A program made the position numbers and the translations under genes. Under the pieces are notes generated by a model, which had not been told where the DNA came from, ran no database searches, and saw nothing but the letters and a program-made list of their open reading frames with translations. From Syntrophorhabdaceae bacterium (GTDB lineage Bacteria; Desulfobacterota; Syntrophorhabdia; Syntrophorhabdales; Syntrophorhabdaceae): a stretch of 55,023 nt of DNA. Location: assembly GCA_017992765.1 (NCBI GenBank), contig JAGOOA010000008.1, forward strand, positions 1 to 55,023. Direction: 5' to 3'. Every line of letters begins with the position of its first letter. Within the stretch, counting starts at the first letter, position 1. Shown piece by piece: positions 1-7,701 of this stretch.

Positions 1-190
1 CCTGGTGTGAGAGCGTCATACCAACACATCCCCTCTCCCCTGGTGTGAGAGCGTCATACCAACACATCCCCTCTCCCCTGGTGTGAGAGCGTCATACCAA
101 CACATCCCCTCTCCCCTGGTGTGAGAGCGTCATACCAACACATCCCCTCTCCCCTGGTGTGAGAGGGTCAGGGTGAGGGGGAAAGGAAAA
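1..190. repeat. 38-bp tandem repeat (4 copies plus a partial)
   Basis: A 38-bp unit beginning cctggtgtgagagcgtcat is repeated head to tail at 1-38, 39-76, 77-114 and 115-152 with no visible mismatch. From 153 a partial copy passes into the agggtcagggtgagggg end of the GC-rich hairpin repeat found elsewhere in the window (for example 10881-10910 and 13090-13126). It looks like an amplified version of that hairpin family. The array touches the window edge, so more copies may lie upstream. There are no unique spacers, so it is not a CRISPR. Confidence 0.93.
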
Positions 191-209
191 CATACGAGCA
201 CCTTGTCTA

Positions 210-270
210 AACAACTGACATTTGTATTTTGATATTGTTTAGCACATCGCACTTAGGATTTCGTGCTTGG
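210..270. repeat. AT-rich interspersed repeat, right arm (F family)
   Basis: The segment carries the words attttgatattgtttag and ttaggatttcgtgcttgg, also found at 10978-11011, 11266-11300 and 47023-47087. Within it the motif advances by 7 bp. It ends a few bases before the stop codon of the DUF4922 gene. It matches the right arm of the palindrome described at 46940-47087. Confidence 0.75.
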
Positions 271-275
271 TTCTG

Positions 276-1268
276 CTATGGGCTGCGAGCAGCGAGCAAC
301 ATTTTTGCTACCGCTTCATCGACCGTTGCGGCGTCGAGGGAAACCTCCCTGAAGATGCCTTCAACGAGATGGGCATCGAGTCGCTCGAAATCCTTTTCCA
401 TGGGGGCAACGATCACCCCTCCCATTTCAATCACTGCCGGGCTGACAACAACCCGTTCGTCATCTTCTCTGAAAAATACATCGGGACGGTGTTTTTGGCG
501 CGGGAAGATCAGAAGGCGCCATGTAGCGTCTTCGTAGAAGGCTGCAATGTTCATCATGGGCTCTTCATTGATACAAAAAGCCCTCTGCAGGCTGTTCAGA
601 AGCTTTTTAAGGGCATTCCCCAATGCTGAGGGGTTATCCCCTGCGAGGACTATAATCTCCCGCCCCATACCCCGCATCCGGGCGAGAGGGATACCATCGA
701 CCTCTGCGATCATGGCCAGCCTTTTCTCATCTATGATCTCTTTCTCTATCGGCATCCGTCCCGACGGCACTGCCTGGAAATGAAGGTGGTCGGGGGCAGA
801 TGCGCCACATTTCGGCCCGTTGTAGAGGACCGTCCATCCCGGACCGAGATCGGCGGCAAGCCGGAGGAACGAATCTATGCTGTCCGCTATATTCTGGGGG
901 CCGTGCTGCAAATGGGTCACCGTGAGGTGTGAATGGAAGACGGGCCGGGGGTTACAGAGGATAAGGTACTCACCCCGGTAAAGGATGCCTTTCTGTTCCT
1001 GCGGGAGGTTCTCTGCGCAGAGAAAGCACTTTCGGGCATTGATATCCTGCCGGTCCACAGATGCCAGGGTATTTATCGTTCTTCCGGGATTATGCTGGAG
1101 GCGGACGGCAAACCCATCGCACCCAAGGTCTCTCACCCGCACGCCCTTCAACGACCCATACGCCTCCCCCAGCTCAAGCCACGAATTTTGCTGCTCGGCG
1201 ACAAGATCATCGCAGAGGCGCTGGAGATCTCCTCCATTAAAGCTGGAATATATCTTGTCTGCATTCAT
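276..1268 (-). CDS. DUF4922 / HIT-like nucleotidyl-phosphorylase family protein
   Basis: A 330-aa protein that I recognise as a DUF4922 member. Visible motifs are a CFLC pair at residues 81-84, the block NGPKCGASAPDH at 150-161 and the HIT-superfamily core HLHFQ at 161-165, as in Ap4A and GDP-sugar phosphorylases. A role in phosphorolysis or nucleotidyl transfer on a nucleotide or NDP-sugar is inferred; the substrate is unknown. The start overlaps the stop of the upstream glycosyltransferase by 4 bp, so the two are probably co-translated. The last codons before the TAG run into 7-bp repeat words, so the C-terminal few residues may be repeat-derived. Related families on which DUF4922 sits are cytoplasmic, and no signal peptide is seen. 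Confidence 0.85.
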   Translation of the reverse strand: MNADKIYSSFNGGDLQRLCDDLVAEQQNSWLELGEAYGSLKGVRVRDLGCDGFAVRLQHNPGRTINTLASVDRQDINARKCFLCAENLPQEQKGILYRGEYLILCNPRPVFHSHLTVTHLQHGPQNIADSIDSFLRLAADLGPGWTVLYNGPKCGASAPDHLHFQAVPSGRMPIEKEIIDEKRLAMIAEVDGIPLARMRGMGREIIVLAGDNPSALGNALKKLLNSLQRAFCINEEPMMNIAAFYEDATWRLLIFPRQKHRPDVFFREDDERVVVSPAVIEMGGVIVAPMEKDFERLDAHLVEGIFREVSLDAATVDEAVAKMLLAARSP

Positions 1269-2764
1269 TTGGCCCCTTGAGCCCTCGAACCTTTGGCCCC
1301 TGCATTTATCTTCTTCCTCGCCAGTATCTCTTCTGTCCTGATCGCGTCCTTAAAGGCGTCGTTTTTATTCGCCGCCTCGATCGAGAGCGCTGCGTCGGTG
1401 TTTCCCGGCCAGCGCCTGCAAAGGTAGAGGCTCTCAAAGATCCTCCCGATGCGGTATTCCCTGCAGATGCGGAGCGCTGCCGCGTAGTCCTCGCCGTAGC
1501 TCACGTTCAGGAACCCGATCCCGCGCATGGTCTCCGTATCGAATGCCCGCGGCGCCCCGAGGCCGTTTATCCTGAGCGCGTTGTTGTGCCCGTTTGCATC
1601 GGTCCATTCGCGGTGGTCGATAAGGCCTGGGGGCATCTCCTTCAGCCTTTCGTTGACGATGGTATAGGAGCCGACCACCATCGCATACCTGCCCTCCCGG
1701 AGCACATCCACGATCCTCTGCAGGACTCGCCCGTCAATGTAGAGGTCGTCGGAATCGAGCTGTATGGCATATCGTCCGCAGAACTGAGAATAGAGAGCCT
1801 CGTTCCAGCAGCCGCCGATGCCGAGGCCGGTCCTGGCCGGGACAATATGCTTCAGGGCCGGCTGCTGCGCAGCCATGCCGGACAGCACGGCCGTCGTCCC
1901 GTCCGTTGAATGGTTGTCCACGACAATGACATTGAACGGGAAGCCCGCGTCCTGAGCCAGCGCGCTCTTTACGGCATCGGCAATAGTGCCTGCCCGGTTG
2001 CGAACAGGTATAACGACGGATGCCTCGACCGGTAAGGCCTTTCGTTCTCTTTCTACCTGCTTCAGATCCTCCGGAGGCAGGTAGGCGTTGATCCTCTTCA
2101 GGTGGTCCGTGAAGACGGACTCCATCTCCAGTTGGACGGCCTCGTTCCTCGGATCAACGTATGAGAAAAGCTTTTCGTCTCCGGTCGCCTGATCCGCTGA
2201 AAGAACGGAATAGAGCAGCTCTGCCACGTGATGGACCGGGTTGTCCATGGAAACCTTCAGGCGAAGGTCATAAAGGCCGGCGTACTGAACGTCCGGAATC
2301 GGCCCGTATCTTTTCAGGGCATCCCTGACGGCAGCCGTCGAGAAGAGCATCGCGGCGCCGAAATCAAAGTCATCGCGGACGCTCCCAAATTGGTAATCGT
2401 TAAGCGGATGGATCTCCCTCGCCTTCCCCCTCTCATCGTAATAGTCGGAATAGACAATGCCCGCCCTGATCGATGCCGCCGCCTTCAGCGCCCTCTCCAG
2501 CGCCTCCGGCTTCATGAGGACCTTCCCCGGCCCCGGTAAAAAAAGAATATACTCCGTTTGAACGCCATCCAGGATCATGTTGAGCGTCCGCTTTGACTGG
2601 ATTGGGTCCGCCTCAAGGAGGCGATGTCTTGGAGCGTCCAGGTGAACCGGGCGCTCGCTTACAACAACGATGTCTTCAACCAACGACGATCCTGCAAAAG
2701 ATCTCAATGACCTTTCAAAGAGAGGTCCGGGAGTATACTGACCGATCAGGATAACCCTTGTCAT
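1265..2764 (-). CDS. Two-domain glycosyltransferase (GT2)
   Basis: A 499-aa protein with two GT-A-like halves. The C-terminal half (about 248-460) is a clear GT2 domain: VVIPVRNRAGT at 250-260, VVDNHSTDGT at 281-290 and the metal-binding DSDD at 337-340. The N-terminal half (about 1-200) looks like a second, degenerate GT-A fold with SDYYD near 106-110. It should transfer a sugar from an NDP-sugar to an unknown acceptor in the cytoplasm. It is the first gene of a two-gene minus-strand operon with the DUF4922 gene. The acceptor cannot be read from the sequence. Confidence 0.85.
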   Translation of the reverse strand: MTRVILIGQYTPGPLFERSLRSFAGSSLVEDIVVVSERPVHLDAPRHRLLEADPIQSKRTLNMILDGVQTEYILFLPGPGKVLMKPEALERALKAAASIRAGIVYSDYYDERGKAREIHPLNDYQFGSVRDDFDFGAAMLFSTAAVRDALKRYGPIPDVQYAGLYDLRLKVSMDNPVHHVAELLYSVLSADQATGDEKLFSYVDPRNEAVQLEMESVFTDHLKRINAYLPPEDLKQVERERKALPVEASVVIPVRNRAGTIADAVKSALAQDAGFPFNVIVVDNHSTDGTTAVLSGMAAQQPALKHIVPARTGLGIGGCWNEALYSQFCGRYAIQLDSDDLYIDGRVLQRIVDVLREGRYAMVVGSYTIVNERLKEMPPGLIDHREWTDANGHNNALRINGLGAPRAFDTETMRGIGFLNVSYGEDYAAALRICREYRIGRIFESLYLCRRWPGNTDAALSIEAANKNDAFKDAIRTEEILARKKINAGAKGSRAQGAK

Positions 2765-2981
2765 TGCCTACATATTAGCATATCCCTGGCCGGCAAACAT
2801 CACCTCTTATCAAGAAAAAGGACATCGGACACCATAGGTGTTTTTCATTGCTTTTTAATGAACATTGTACAATAATTACCAGGAATCAGACGCGGGCCAT
2901 ACGATGATCGCTTCCGGCTTAGGTGCGATAAAAAACTATTTGTCAAAAAGTAAGACAAAGAAAATGAAGCGGGGGTCTTAA

Positions 2982-3497
2982 ATGAAAAGGATTATGAACC
3001 TTTTAGCATGTGGAATGGTCATCCTGTGCCTTTGCCTTGTTTTGCAGGTTAAAGCTTCTGACGACGCTTACGGCGCAGCCGGCGCTTCGAAGCTGAGCGA
3101 CAAAGAGCTTACTCTTCCCAAGATGCTGGTCTTTGCGATACAAGACGAACATCTGGCGCGGGGGGAATACCAAAAGGTAATGGAGAAGTTTGGCAGCCGG
3201 CGACCATTTTCAAATATCATTAAGGCCGAGGAAAGGCATATCGCATGGTTGAAACCGTTGTTTGTAAAGTATGGCGTAGCACTGCCACCCGACCGTGGGC
3301 TGGAACTCGCTAAAGTACCGTCCACTTTCGCGGATGCGCTCCGGATCGGCGTAGATGCCGAAGTGGCGAATATTGCTATGTATGAACGATTTTTAAAAAA
3401 AGATCTGCCTGATGACGTCAGGGATGTGTTCAACCGTCTCCTCGCCGGATCAAAGAATCACCTTGCTGCATTTAAAAGGGAAGGAATATCACGATAA
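2982..3497 (+). CDS. Exported ferritin-like DUF2202 protein
   Basis: A 171-aa protein with a signal peptide (about 1-25, hydrophobic LLACGMVILCLCLVL). The mature part matches the ferritin-like DUF2202 family: DEHLARGEY, then KAEERHI in the first helix pair, and DAEVANIAMYERF and KNHLAAF in the second. These Glu/His residues are the usual di-iron ligands of rubrerythrin-type four-helix bundles. It probably acts in the periplasm in metal binding or oxidative protection; that is family inference. It stands alone, divergent from the glycosyltransferase operon. A GGGGG stretch lies about 7 bp before the ATG. Confidence 0.82.
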   Translation: MKRIMNLLACGMVILCLCLVLQVKASDDAYGAAGASKLSDKELTLPKMLVFAIQDEHLARGEYQKVMEKFGSRRPFSNIIKAEERHIAWLKPLFVKYGVALPPDRGLELAKVPSTFADALRIGVDAEVANIAMYERFLKKDLPDDVRDVFNRLLAGSKNHLAAFKREGISR

Positions 3498-3596
3498 TTT
3501 TCGGATGTGGAAGTAAAAAATGCCCATCCTGTTAAAAAAGTACAAACTCTGAAGTTGGTGAATTCTGCTTACAACTGCACCGCATGAAAGACGAAT

Positions 3597-4675
3597 TTAG
3601 GGGACGTTGTTGCATTTGTTGCGTTCTTCTTGACAGGACCTTCCCCATACGATAGATTCTCTCTATGCCCCGTCATGCCCGGCTTGATATATCAGGCGCG
3701 CTACATCATGTAATGATAAGAGGACTAAATAAGAGCGCAATATTTGCAGACGATAATGACAGGCAAAGGTTTCTTGAAAAATTGATAGATTCAGTCATAA
3801 AGACAAAATCTTTGATTTATGCCTTTGCTCTAATGGACAATCACGTTCACCTGCTCATAAGAAGCGGCGCTGAAGGTTTAAGCACTCTCATGCGAAAACA
3901 ACTTACCTGGTATGCTATCTATTTTAATAAAAGACACGGAAGGACGGGCCATCTCTTTGAAAATCGGTACAAATCGATTCTTTGCCAGGAGGATGCCTAT
4001 CTCTTAACCCTTGTACGCTATATCCATCTCAATCCTGTAAGGGCAGGCATCGTAAAGGACATGCATTCATTGGACCGTTTTCGATGGTGCGGTCATTCCC
4101 TGATTATCAAAAAGGATGAGCTTCCCTGGTTTGACAAAAATCTGATACTCAATCAGTTTAGCACATCATATAAAAAGGCAGTTATTGGTTACCATAATTT
4201 TGTCGAAGAAGGATTCACAATGGGAAGGAAACCAGAACTCGTCGGAGGAGGGTTGGTCAGAAGCCTCGGGGGCTGGTCAAAGGTACTATCACTTAAGGGA
4301 AGGGAACGATATAAGTCGGATGAGCGCATCCTCGGGAATAGTCACTTCGTGCAAGAGGTCCTGAAGGAAGCGGATGAGAGGCTTCGCCGTCAGCTAAAGA
4401 CCATAGCATCGGGGAAGACTATAGATAATATTATTGATGAAGAATGCTCAAAAGGTAATATCAATCCAAATGAACTAAGAAATAGGGGCGTGCGCAAACA
4501 TATCACCCTCTGCCGGGCAAAGGTTGCCTTAAGGGCAATCGCAGAACTCGGTCTTTCTGCGGCGGAGATCGCCCGCAACCTAGGCGTTACTACTTCCACA
4601 ATTACCCGTGCAATAAAGAGACTAGAGAAAAGAGAAAAGATATAGTAATGCAATATATGCAACAACGTCCCTAAC
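3597..4675 (+). mobile_element. REP-type (IS200-like, Y1) transposon with 26-bp inverted ends
   Basis: The left end 3597-3622 and right end 4650-4675 are inverted repeats of each other. Both contain the core gggacgttgttgca on one strand, with only a few mismatches across 26 bp. They enclose one Y1-transposase gene. The right end directly abuts the broken end of an IS481-type transposase, suggesting insertion into, or deletion next to, that older element. No matching IS481 sequence was found on the left side. Confidence 0.8.
3665..4645 (+). CDS. REP-associated Y1 (HUH) transposase with C-terminal HTH domain
   Basis: A 326-aa protein. The first ~150 residues are the Y1 transposase domain: the N-terminus ARLDISGALHHVMIRG, the HUH motif DNHVHLLI, GHLFENRYKS, and the catalytic-tyrosine helix LVRYIHLNPVRAGIV. 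The C-terminal ~60 residues contain a helix-turn-helix (LSAAEIARNLGVTTSTITRAI) like the DnaA-type or HTH tails seen in some members. The enzyme would cut and join single-stranded DNA at the flanking hairpin ends. The reading frame is intact, so it may be active. It is flanked by 26-bp inverted repeats. Confidence 0.92.
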   Translation: MPRHARLDISGALHHVMIRGLNKSAIFADDNDRQRFLEKLIDSVIKTKSLIYAFALMDNHVHLLIRSGAEGLSTLMRKQLTWYAIYFNKRHGRTGHLFENRYKSILCQEDAYLLTLVRYIHLNPVRAGIVKDMHSLDRFRWCGHSLIIKKDELPWFDKNLILNQFSTSYKKAVIGYHNFVEEGFTMGRKPELVGGGLVRSLGGWSKVLSLKGRERYKSDERILGNSHFVQEVLKEADERLRRQLKTIASGKTIDNIIDEECSKGNINPNELRNRGVRKHITLCRAKVALRAIAELGLSAAEIARNLGVTTSTITRAIKRLEKREKI

Positions 4676-4933
4676 TTTTCGGTTCTTTAGCTTCTCTGCA
4701 ACAATGAGGTCCACTATCTCTCTGGCTGTTCGATAGGGACTATGTTTTGGAGCGCGGCTCACCTCTCTGAGTCCTCCAACGCCTACCTGCCCATGACGTT
4801 ACAGCCATTTGTATACTGTCGGCCGACTAATCTTAAACTTCTGTGCAAGATCTGTTACATTCATATGTTTTTCATTCCAATCTCTAACGAGTTGCATTTT
4901 TAGTTCCATCTGGCTTAGCACCTTCCACGGCAT
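4676..4933 (-). pseudogene. IS481-family transposase, N-terminal remnant
   Basis: Read on the minus strand from the ATG at 4933, the translation starts MPWKVLSQMELKMQLV, then has a helix-turn-helix (LAQKFKISRPTVYKWL), an in-frame TAA, and resumes with GLREVSRAPKHSPYRTA. This is the expected N-terminus of IS481-type transposases. The stop sits where a Glu or Asp codon is usual. The gene is then cut at the end of the REP-type transposon, losing the DDE catalytic part. It cannot make an active transposase. Confidence 0.82.
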
Positions 4934-5009
4934 CTGTTCTCCTCCTTGCCGTAAAGTGTAAACCATGTATCCGGTCTGTTTTGTGAACTATGTTACCAGT
5001 TTGTACCCT
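4934..5009 (-). mobile_element. Terminal region of the IS481 remnant
   Basis: Upstream of the broken IS481 start lie two related motifs, tgtaaaccatgtatccgg and tgtgaactatgttaccag, running to about 5009. Repeats of this form are typical of the ends of IS481-like elements. The outer boundary is approximate; the GC-rich hairpin repeat begins immediately after it. Confidence 0.55.
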
Positions 5010-5075
5010 ACCCTGATCCTCTCCCGCGGGGGAGAGGGAACAGCGTCTCACCGCAGCACGATGCGGGGGATCATC
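5009..5075. repeat. GC-rich hairpin repeats (A then B family)
   Basis: 5012-5040 carries the A-family hairpin (ctctcccgcgggggagag). It is followed at 5051-5070 by a B-family hairpin (ccgcagcacgatgcggggg). The same A-then-B arrangement with a related linker occurs at 10881-10945. From 5076 to 5247 I see no gene or motif. Confidence 0.7.
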
Positions 5076-5247
5076 CCTATCGAAGAAGAAGTAAAAATTC
5101 TGGGACGAAAGACCGCATAACCTGGTGCTGCAGCCAATCGACAACAAAGGGCGTTGCCTCCAGCTGAGGTCTGTGCTATATGTTAAAATGGAATATCGAG
5201 AAAAATGAATTATGAGATGAATCGATAGATAATGGGGAATTAAGCAT

Positions 5248-6090
5248 ATGAGGCTTACGGAAAATATTCATTTGCTGAGATTGGACTTTAAAGTAAAACT
5301 GGATGCTCATACAACGATCGAAAGGTTTGCAAACTGCGTAATCGTTTTCGGAAAAAAGATAACCCTGATAGACACGGGCGCAAAAGGCAGCGCAGCAGTT
5401 ATATCCAGTTATATAAAAGAGAACGGCCGTGATATTGCCGATATAGAGACAGTGATCTTATCGCACTCCCATCCTGATCACATAGGCTCTGCCGCTGAGA
5501 TAAAAGAGGCAACAGGATGCCGGATCCTGGCGCATGAAAATGAAAGAGACTGGATAGAGAGCATAGAAACTCAGATGAAAGAAAGGCCTGTTCCGGGTTT
5601 TTTACAACTGACGGATAGATCCGTGAGATTAGATGGGTTTTTGGTCCATGGCCAGGAGATCAAGGCAGGTGAAAACGTCAGTTTGAAGATCATTCATTCT
5701 CCCGGTCATTCCAAGGGTTGCATAAATATTTTATTTTTGGAAGAGAGGATATTATTCACCGCCGACTCCATCCCTGTAAAAAACGATATTCCCACCTATG
5801 ATAACTTCCATGATCTGATGGACTCTTTGCGTTGCATAAGAACGAATCCGGACTATGCGATCCTTTTGACCTCGTGGACACCGCCGCTTACAGACCGGAA
5901 AGAAATAGAAAGATTTATGGATGAAGGCGAAAGCTATCTCAAGGCATTGGATGAAACGGTGAAGGGCATTTATATCGGAGAAGAGTCCGAGGCGCTGGAA
6001 TTTTGCAGGAAGGCGATATCGGTATTGGGTTTGCCTGATTTTTATGTAAATCCTGTTGTTGACAAAGCGTTCAAGGGACATAGAAGATGA
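5248..6090 (+). CDS. MBL-fold metallo-hydrolase
   Basis: A 280-aa protein with the metallo-beta-lactamase fold. The zinc motif HSHPDH lies at residues 73-78, the next His is in SPGHSKG, and the metal-bridging Asp is in FTADSIP. It is probably a cytoplasmic hydrolase of the glyoxalase II-like group; the substrate is unknown. Its last codons overlap the start of the ketopantoate reductase-like gene by 4 bp, so the two are translationally coupled and may act in one pathway. Two other MBL hydrolases occur in this window, at 29962 and 34268. Confidence 0.88.
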   Translation: MRLTENIHLLRLDFKVKLDAHTTIERFANCVIVFGKKITLIDTGAKGSAAVISSYIKENGRDIADIETVILSHSHPDHIGSAAEIKEATGCRILAHENERDWIESIETQMKERPVPGFLQLTDRSVRLDGFLVHGQEIKAGENVSLKIIHSPGHSKGCINILFLEERILFTADSIPVKNDIPTYDNFHDLMDSLRCIRTNPDYAILLTSWTPPLTDRKEIERFMDEGESYLKALDETVKGIYIGEESEALEFCRKAISVLGLPDFYVNPVVDKAFKGHRR

Positions 6091-7025
6091 ATATCGGGAT
6101 CATTGGCGTAGGAGGCGTTGGAGGGTATTTCGGGGGGAAGATATGCAAACTTGTTCCACGGAAAGATGCCGATATATTTTTTGTAGCACGGGGCGGGCAT
6201 CTAGATGCAATCCGGAAGAACGGTCTTTGCGTCAGCACAGCTACAGAAGGGGAATGGGTTTGCAGCCCGACATTAGTCACTGATCGCATTGAAGAACTGC
6301 CGGTTCTCGATGTCTGCCTGCTGTGCGTCAAATCCTATGACCTTAAAGATGCCGTTTCCCGGCTTAGCGGTAAAGTTTCATCGTCTACCCTTATAGTCCC
6401 TTTGCTGAACGGCATCGATATCTATGAAAGGATAAGAGAGGATCTTCATGCCGCCCAGGTCTTGCCGGCTTGCGTCTACGTGGGGACTCACATCGAAGCC
6501 TATGGGAAGGTAGCTCAAAAAGGCGGGGCATGCAAAATTTTCCTTGGCAAGGATCCGCGCGCGCACGGCTCGGCCCCGAACCCGGTCTTCGATATTTTCA
6601 GCACCAGCAGGATCAGTTATGAATGGTTTGAGGATGTCTATCCGGAAATATGGGGAAAGTTTGTCTTTATTGCAGCCTTCGGTCTCGTAACGGCCGGCTT
6701 TGATAAGACAATAGGGCAGGTTATGGAATCGGCCGCCCTGAGCGATCATGTCCTGTCTGTAATGAATGAGGTCATTCAGCTTGCCGGGAAGGCCGGCGTC
6801 ATATTGCCTGAAACGATCGTCTCCGACTCCTATCAAAGGGGGGGTAACTTCCCCTATGAAACAAAGACCTCCTTTCAACGCGATGTTGAATCTAGCGATA
6901 AGCCGGATGAGCGCGATCTGTTCGGGGGCACCATTCTTCGTCTCGGCAAACGCTTAGAGGTCGATACTCCTTCTACAAAGGAATTATGGGATCTTCTCAA
7001 CCGCCGCAAACCGTTTTGGGGATAA
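6087..7025 (+). CDS. Ketopantoate reductase family protein (PanE/ApbA-like)
   Basis: A 312-aa protein with the N-terminal dinucleotide-binding glycine motif GVGGVGG (residues 7-13), the LLCVKSYD strand typical of PanE, and PLLNGID leading to the catalytic domain. The C-terminal half carries the KFVFIAAFG helix and a DRDLFGG-like substrate loop. PanE reduces 2-dehydropantoate to pantoate with NADPH. The family also contains reductases of other 2-oxoacids, and the pairing here with an MBL hydrolase rather than panB/panC leaves the substrate open. The start overlaps the MBL gene by 4 bp. Confidence 0.85.
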   Translation: MNIGIIGVGGVGGYFGGKICKLVPRKDADIFFVARGGHLDAIRKNGLCVSTATEGEWVCSPTLVTDRIEELPVLDVCLLCVKSYDLKDAVSRLSGKVSSSTLIVPLLNGIDIYERIREDLHAAQVLPACVYVGTHIEAYGKVAQKGGACKIFLGKDPRAHGSAPNPVFDIFSTSRISYEWFEDVYPEIWGKFVFIAAFGLVTAGFDKTIGQVMESAALSDHVLSVMNEVIQLAGKAGVILPETIVSDSYQRGGNFPYETKTSFQRDVESSDKPDERDLFGGTILRLGKRLEVDTPSTKELWDLLNRRKPFWG

Positions 7026-7036
7026 AGGTATAAATA

Positions 7037-7333
7037 ATGAAAAGGAGGTTGCCCGTGAACAACGAAGAGCATAACGACCTGCTGGAAAAGCTGTCCGCTG
7101 TTCTTATCCGCTGTTTCTTTCTGTCTTTGGCGCTTCTATGCATCTGGCTCATCTTCTTTTTGATCGGTGGAAGCGCCGGCTACAGCCTCCATTCGCAGTG
7201 GTTCGACCTGAGCAGACACGACTATGACGTATTGAACTATTTCGGGATAGCATTCACCAAGATCTGCGCCATAGTCTTTTTCCTGTTTCCCTATATTGCG
7301 ATCAGGCTGGTGCTGCGCGGGACGAAGGCGTAA
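7037..7333 (+). CDS. Small membrane protein, DUF6868-like
   Basis: A 98-aa protein with two hydrophobic segments (about 22-46 and 72-93). Between them is the sequence LHSQWFDLSRHDYD, which resembles the DUF6868 family. It is predicted to be an inner-membrane protein of unknown function. It starts 11 bp after the ketopantoate reductase-like gene and may belong to the same transcript. AAAGGAGG lies inside the reading frame, before the GTG at residue 7, so the true start may be that GTG. Confidence 0.7.
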   Translation: MKRRLPVNNEEHNDLLEKLSAVLIRCFFLSLALLCIWLIFFLIGGSAGYSLHSQWFDLSRHDYDVLNYFGIAFTKICAIVFFLFPYIAIRLVLRGTKA

Positions 7334-7420
7334 AGCCGGATACCCATGAAAACCCGTGGGCGTAAGTCGTGGGGTGTAAGGGGGCTGATATGACGGCATG
7401 CAGCCTCTTGCGGCATATGC

Positions 7421-7521
7421 TATAATTATATATATCCTGAAGGCTGGTGAGGTTACCATAAGTTCCCGATCTGATAGTCTTCGGGATCCATCTCTGGCGT
7501 GTCCAGAGTAAACCTCGCCAG
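7421..7521. other. Structured gap: three-way-junction fold or decayed gene
   Basis: The 368-bp gap after 7333 has no intact gene. A TATAAT lies at 7421-7426. After it, 7444-7455 can pair with 7509-7521 (about 11 bp, one G-U), enclosing hairpins 7465-7469/7481-7485 and 7492-7497/7503-7508. The last uses CTCTGG and CCAGAG with a 5-base loop. Alternatively, on the minus strand two frames together read as a short protein tail (RRLYDDVCRNYP, then LARFTLDTPEMDPEDYQIG, then stop) with one frameshift. That would make it a gene remnant. I cannot decide between these from one sequence. Confidence 0.35.
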
Positions 7522-7662
7522 GTTTCGGGATAATTTCTGCAAACATCGTCATACAACCGTCGCAGGACATCGCAATGAAAGATGCGGATCAATGAGGGGG
7601 CCGCTCGCGTAAGCCAGGGAAGTTGCCATCGCCCTTTGCTGTATTCGGAAAGGGAATAAGGT

Positions 7663-7691
7663 TTGACAGGCTCATGTTTTCCCGTTATCAT
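7663..7691 (+). promoter_or_regulatory. Sigma70-like promoter of the SpoIID-MurU-AmgK operon
   Basis: TTGACA at 7663-7668, a 17-bp spacer, and TATCAT at 7686-7691. The predicted transcript start is near 7698, only a few bases before the ATG at 7702. The TTG of the -35 box is also an in-frame alternative start codon for the downstream gene, which this promoter makes unlikely. Confidence 0.75.
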
Positions 7692-7701
7692 CTTTTGCAA
7701 G

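Noticed and set aside
1-152. Possible CRISPR array
   Set aside because: The 38-bp units are directly joined without unique spacers and no cas genes are near. It is a simple tandem repeat.
4884-5147. 87-residue open frame on the minus strand
   Set aside because: It is out of frame with the IS481 remnant and crosses hairpin repeats; no family features.
7663-7701. Longer SpoIID start at the TTG at 7663
   Set aside because: That TTG is the first base triplet of a TTGACA-N17-TATCAT promoter, so it would not be transcribed.
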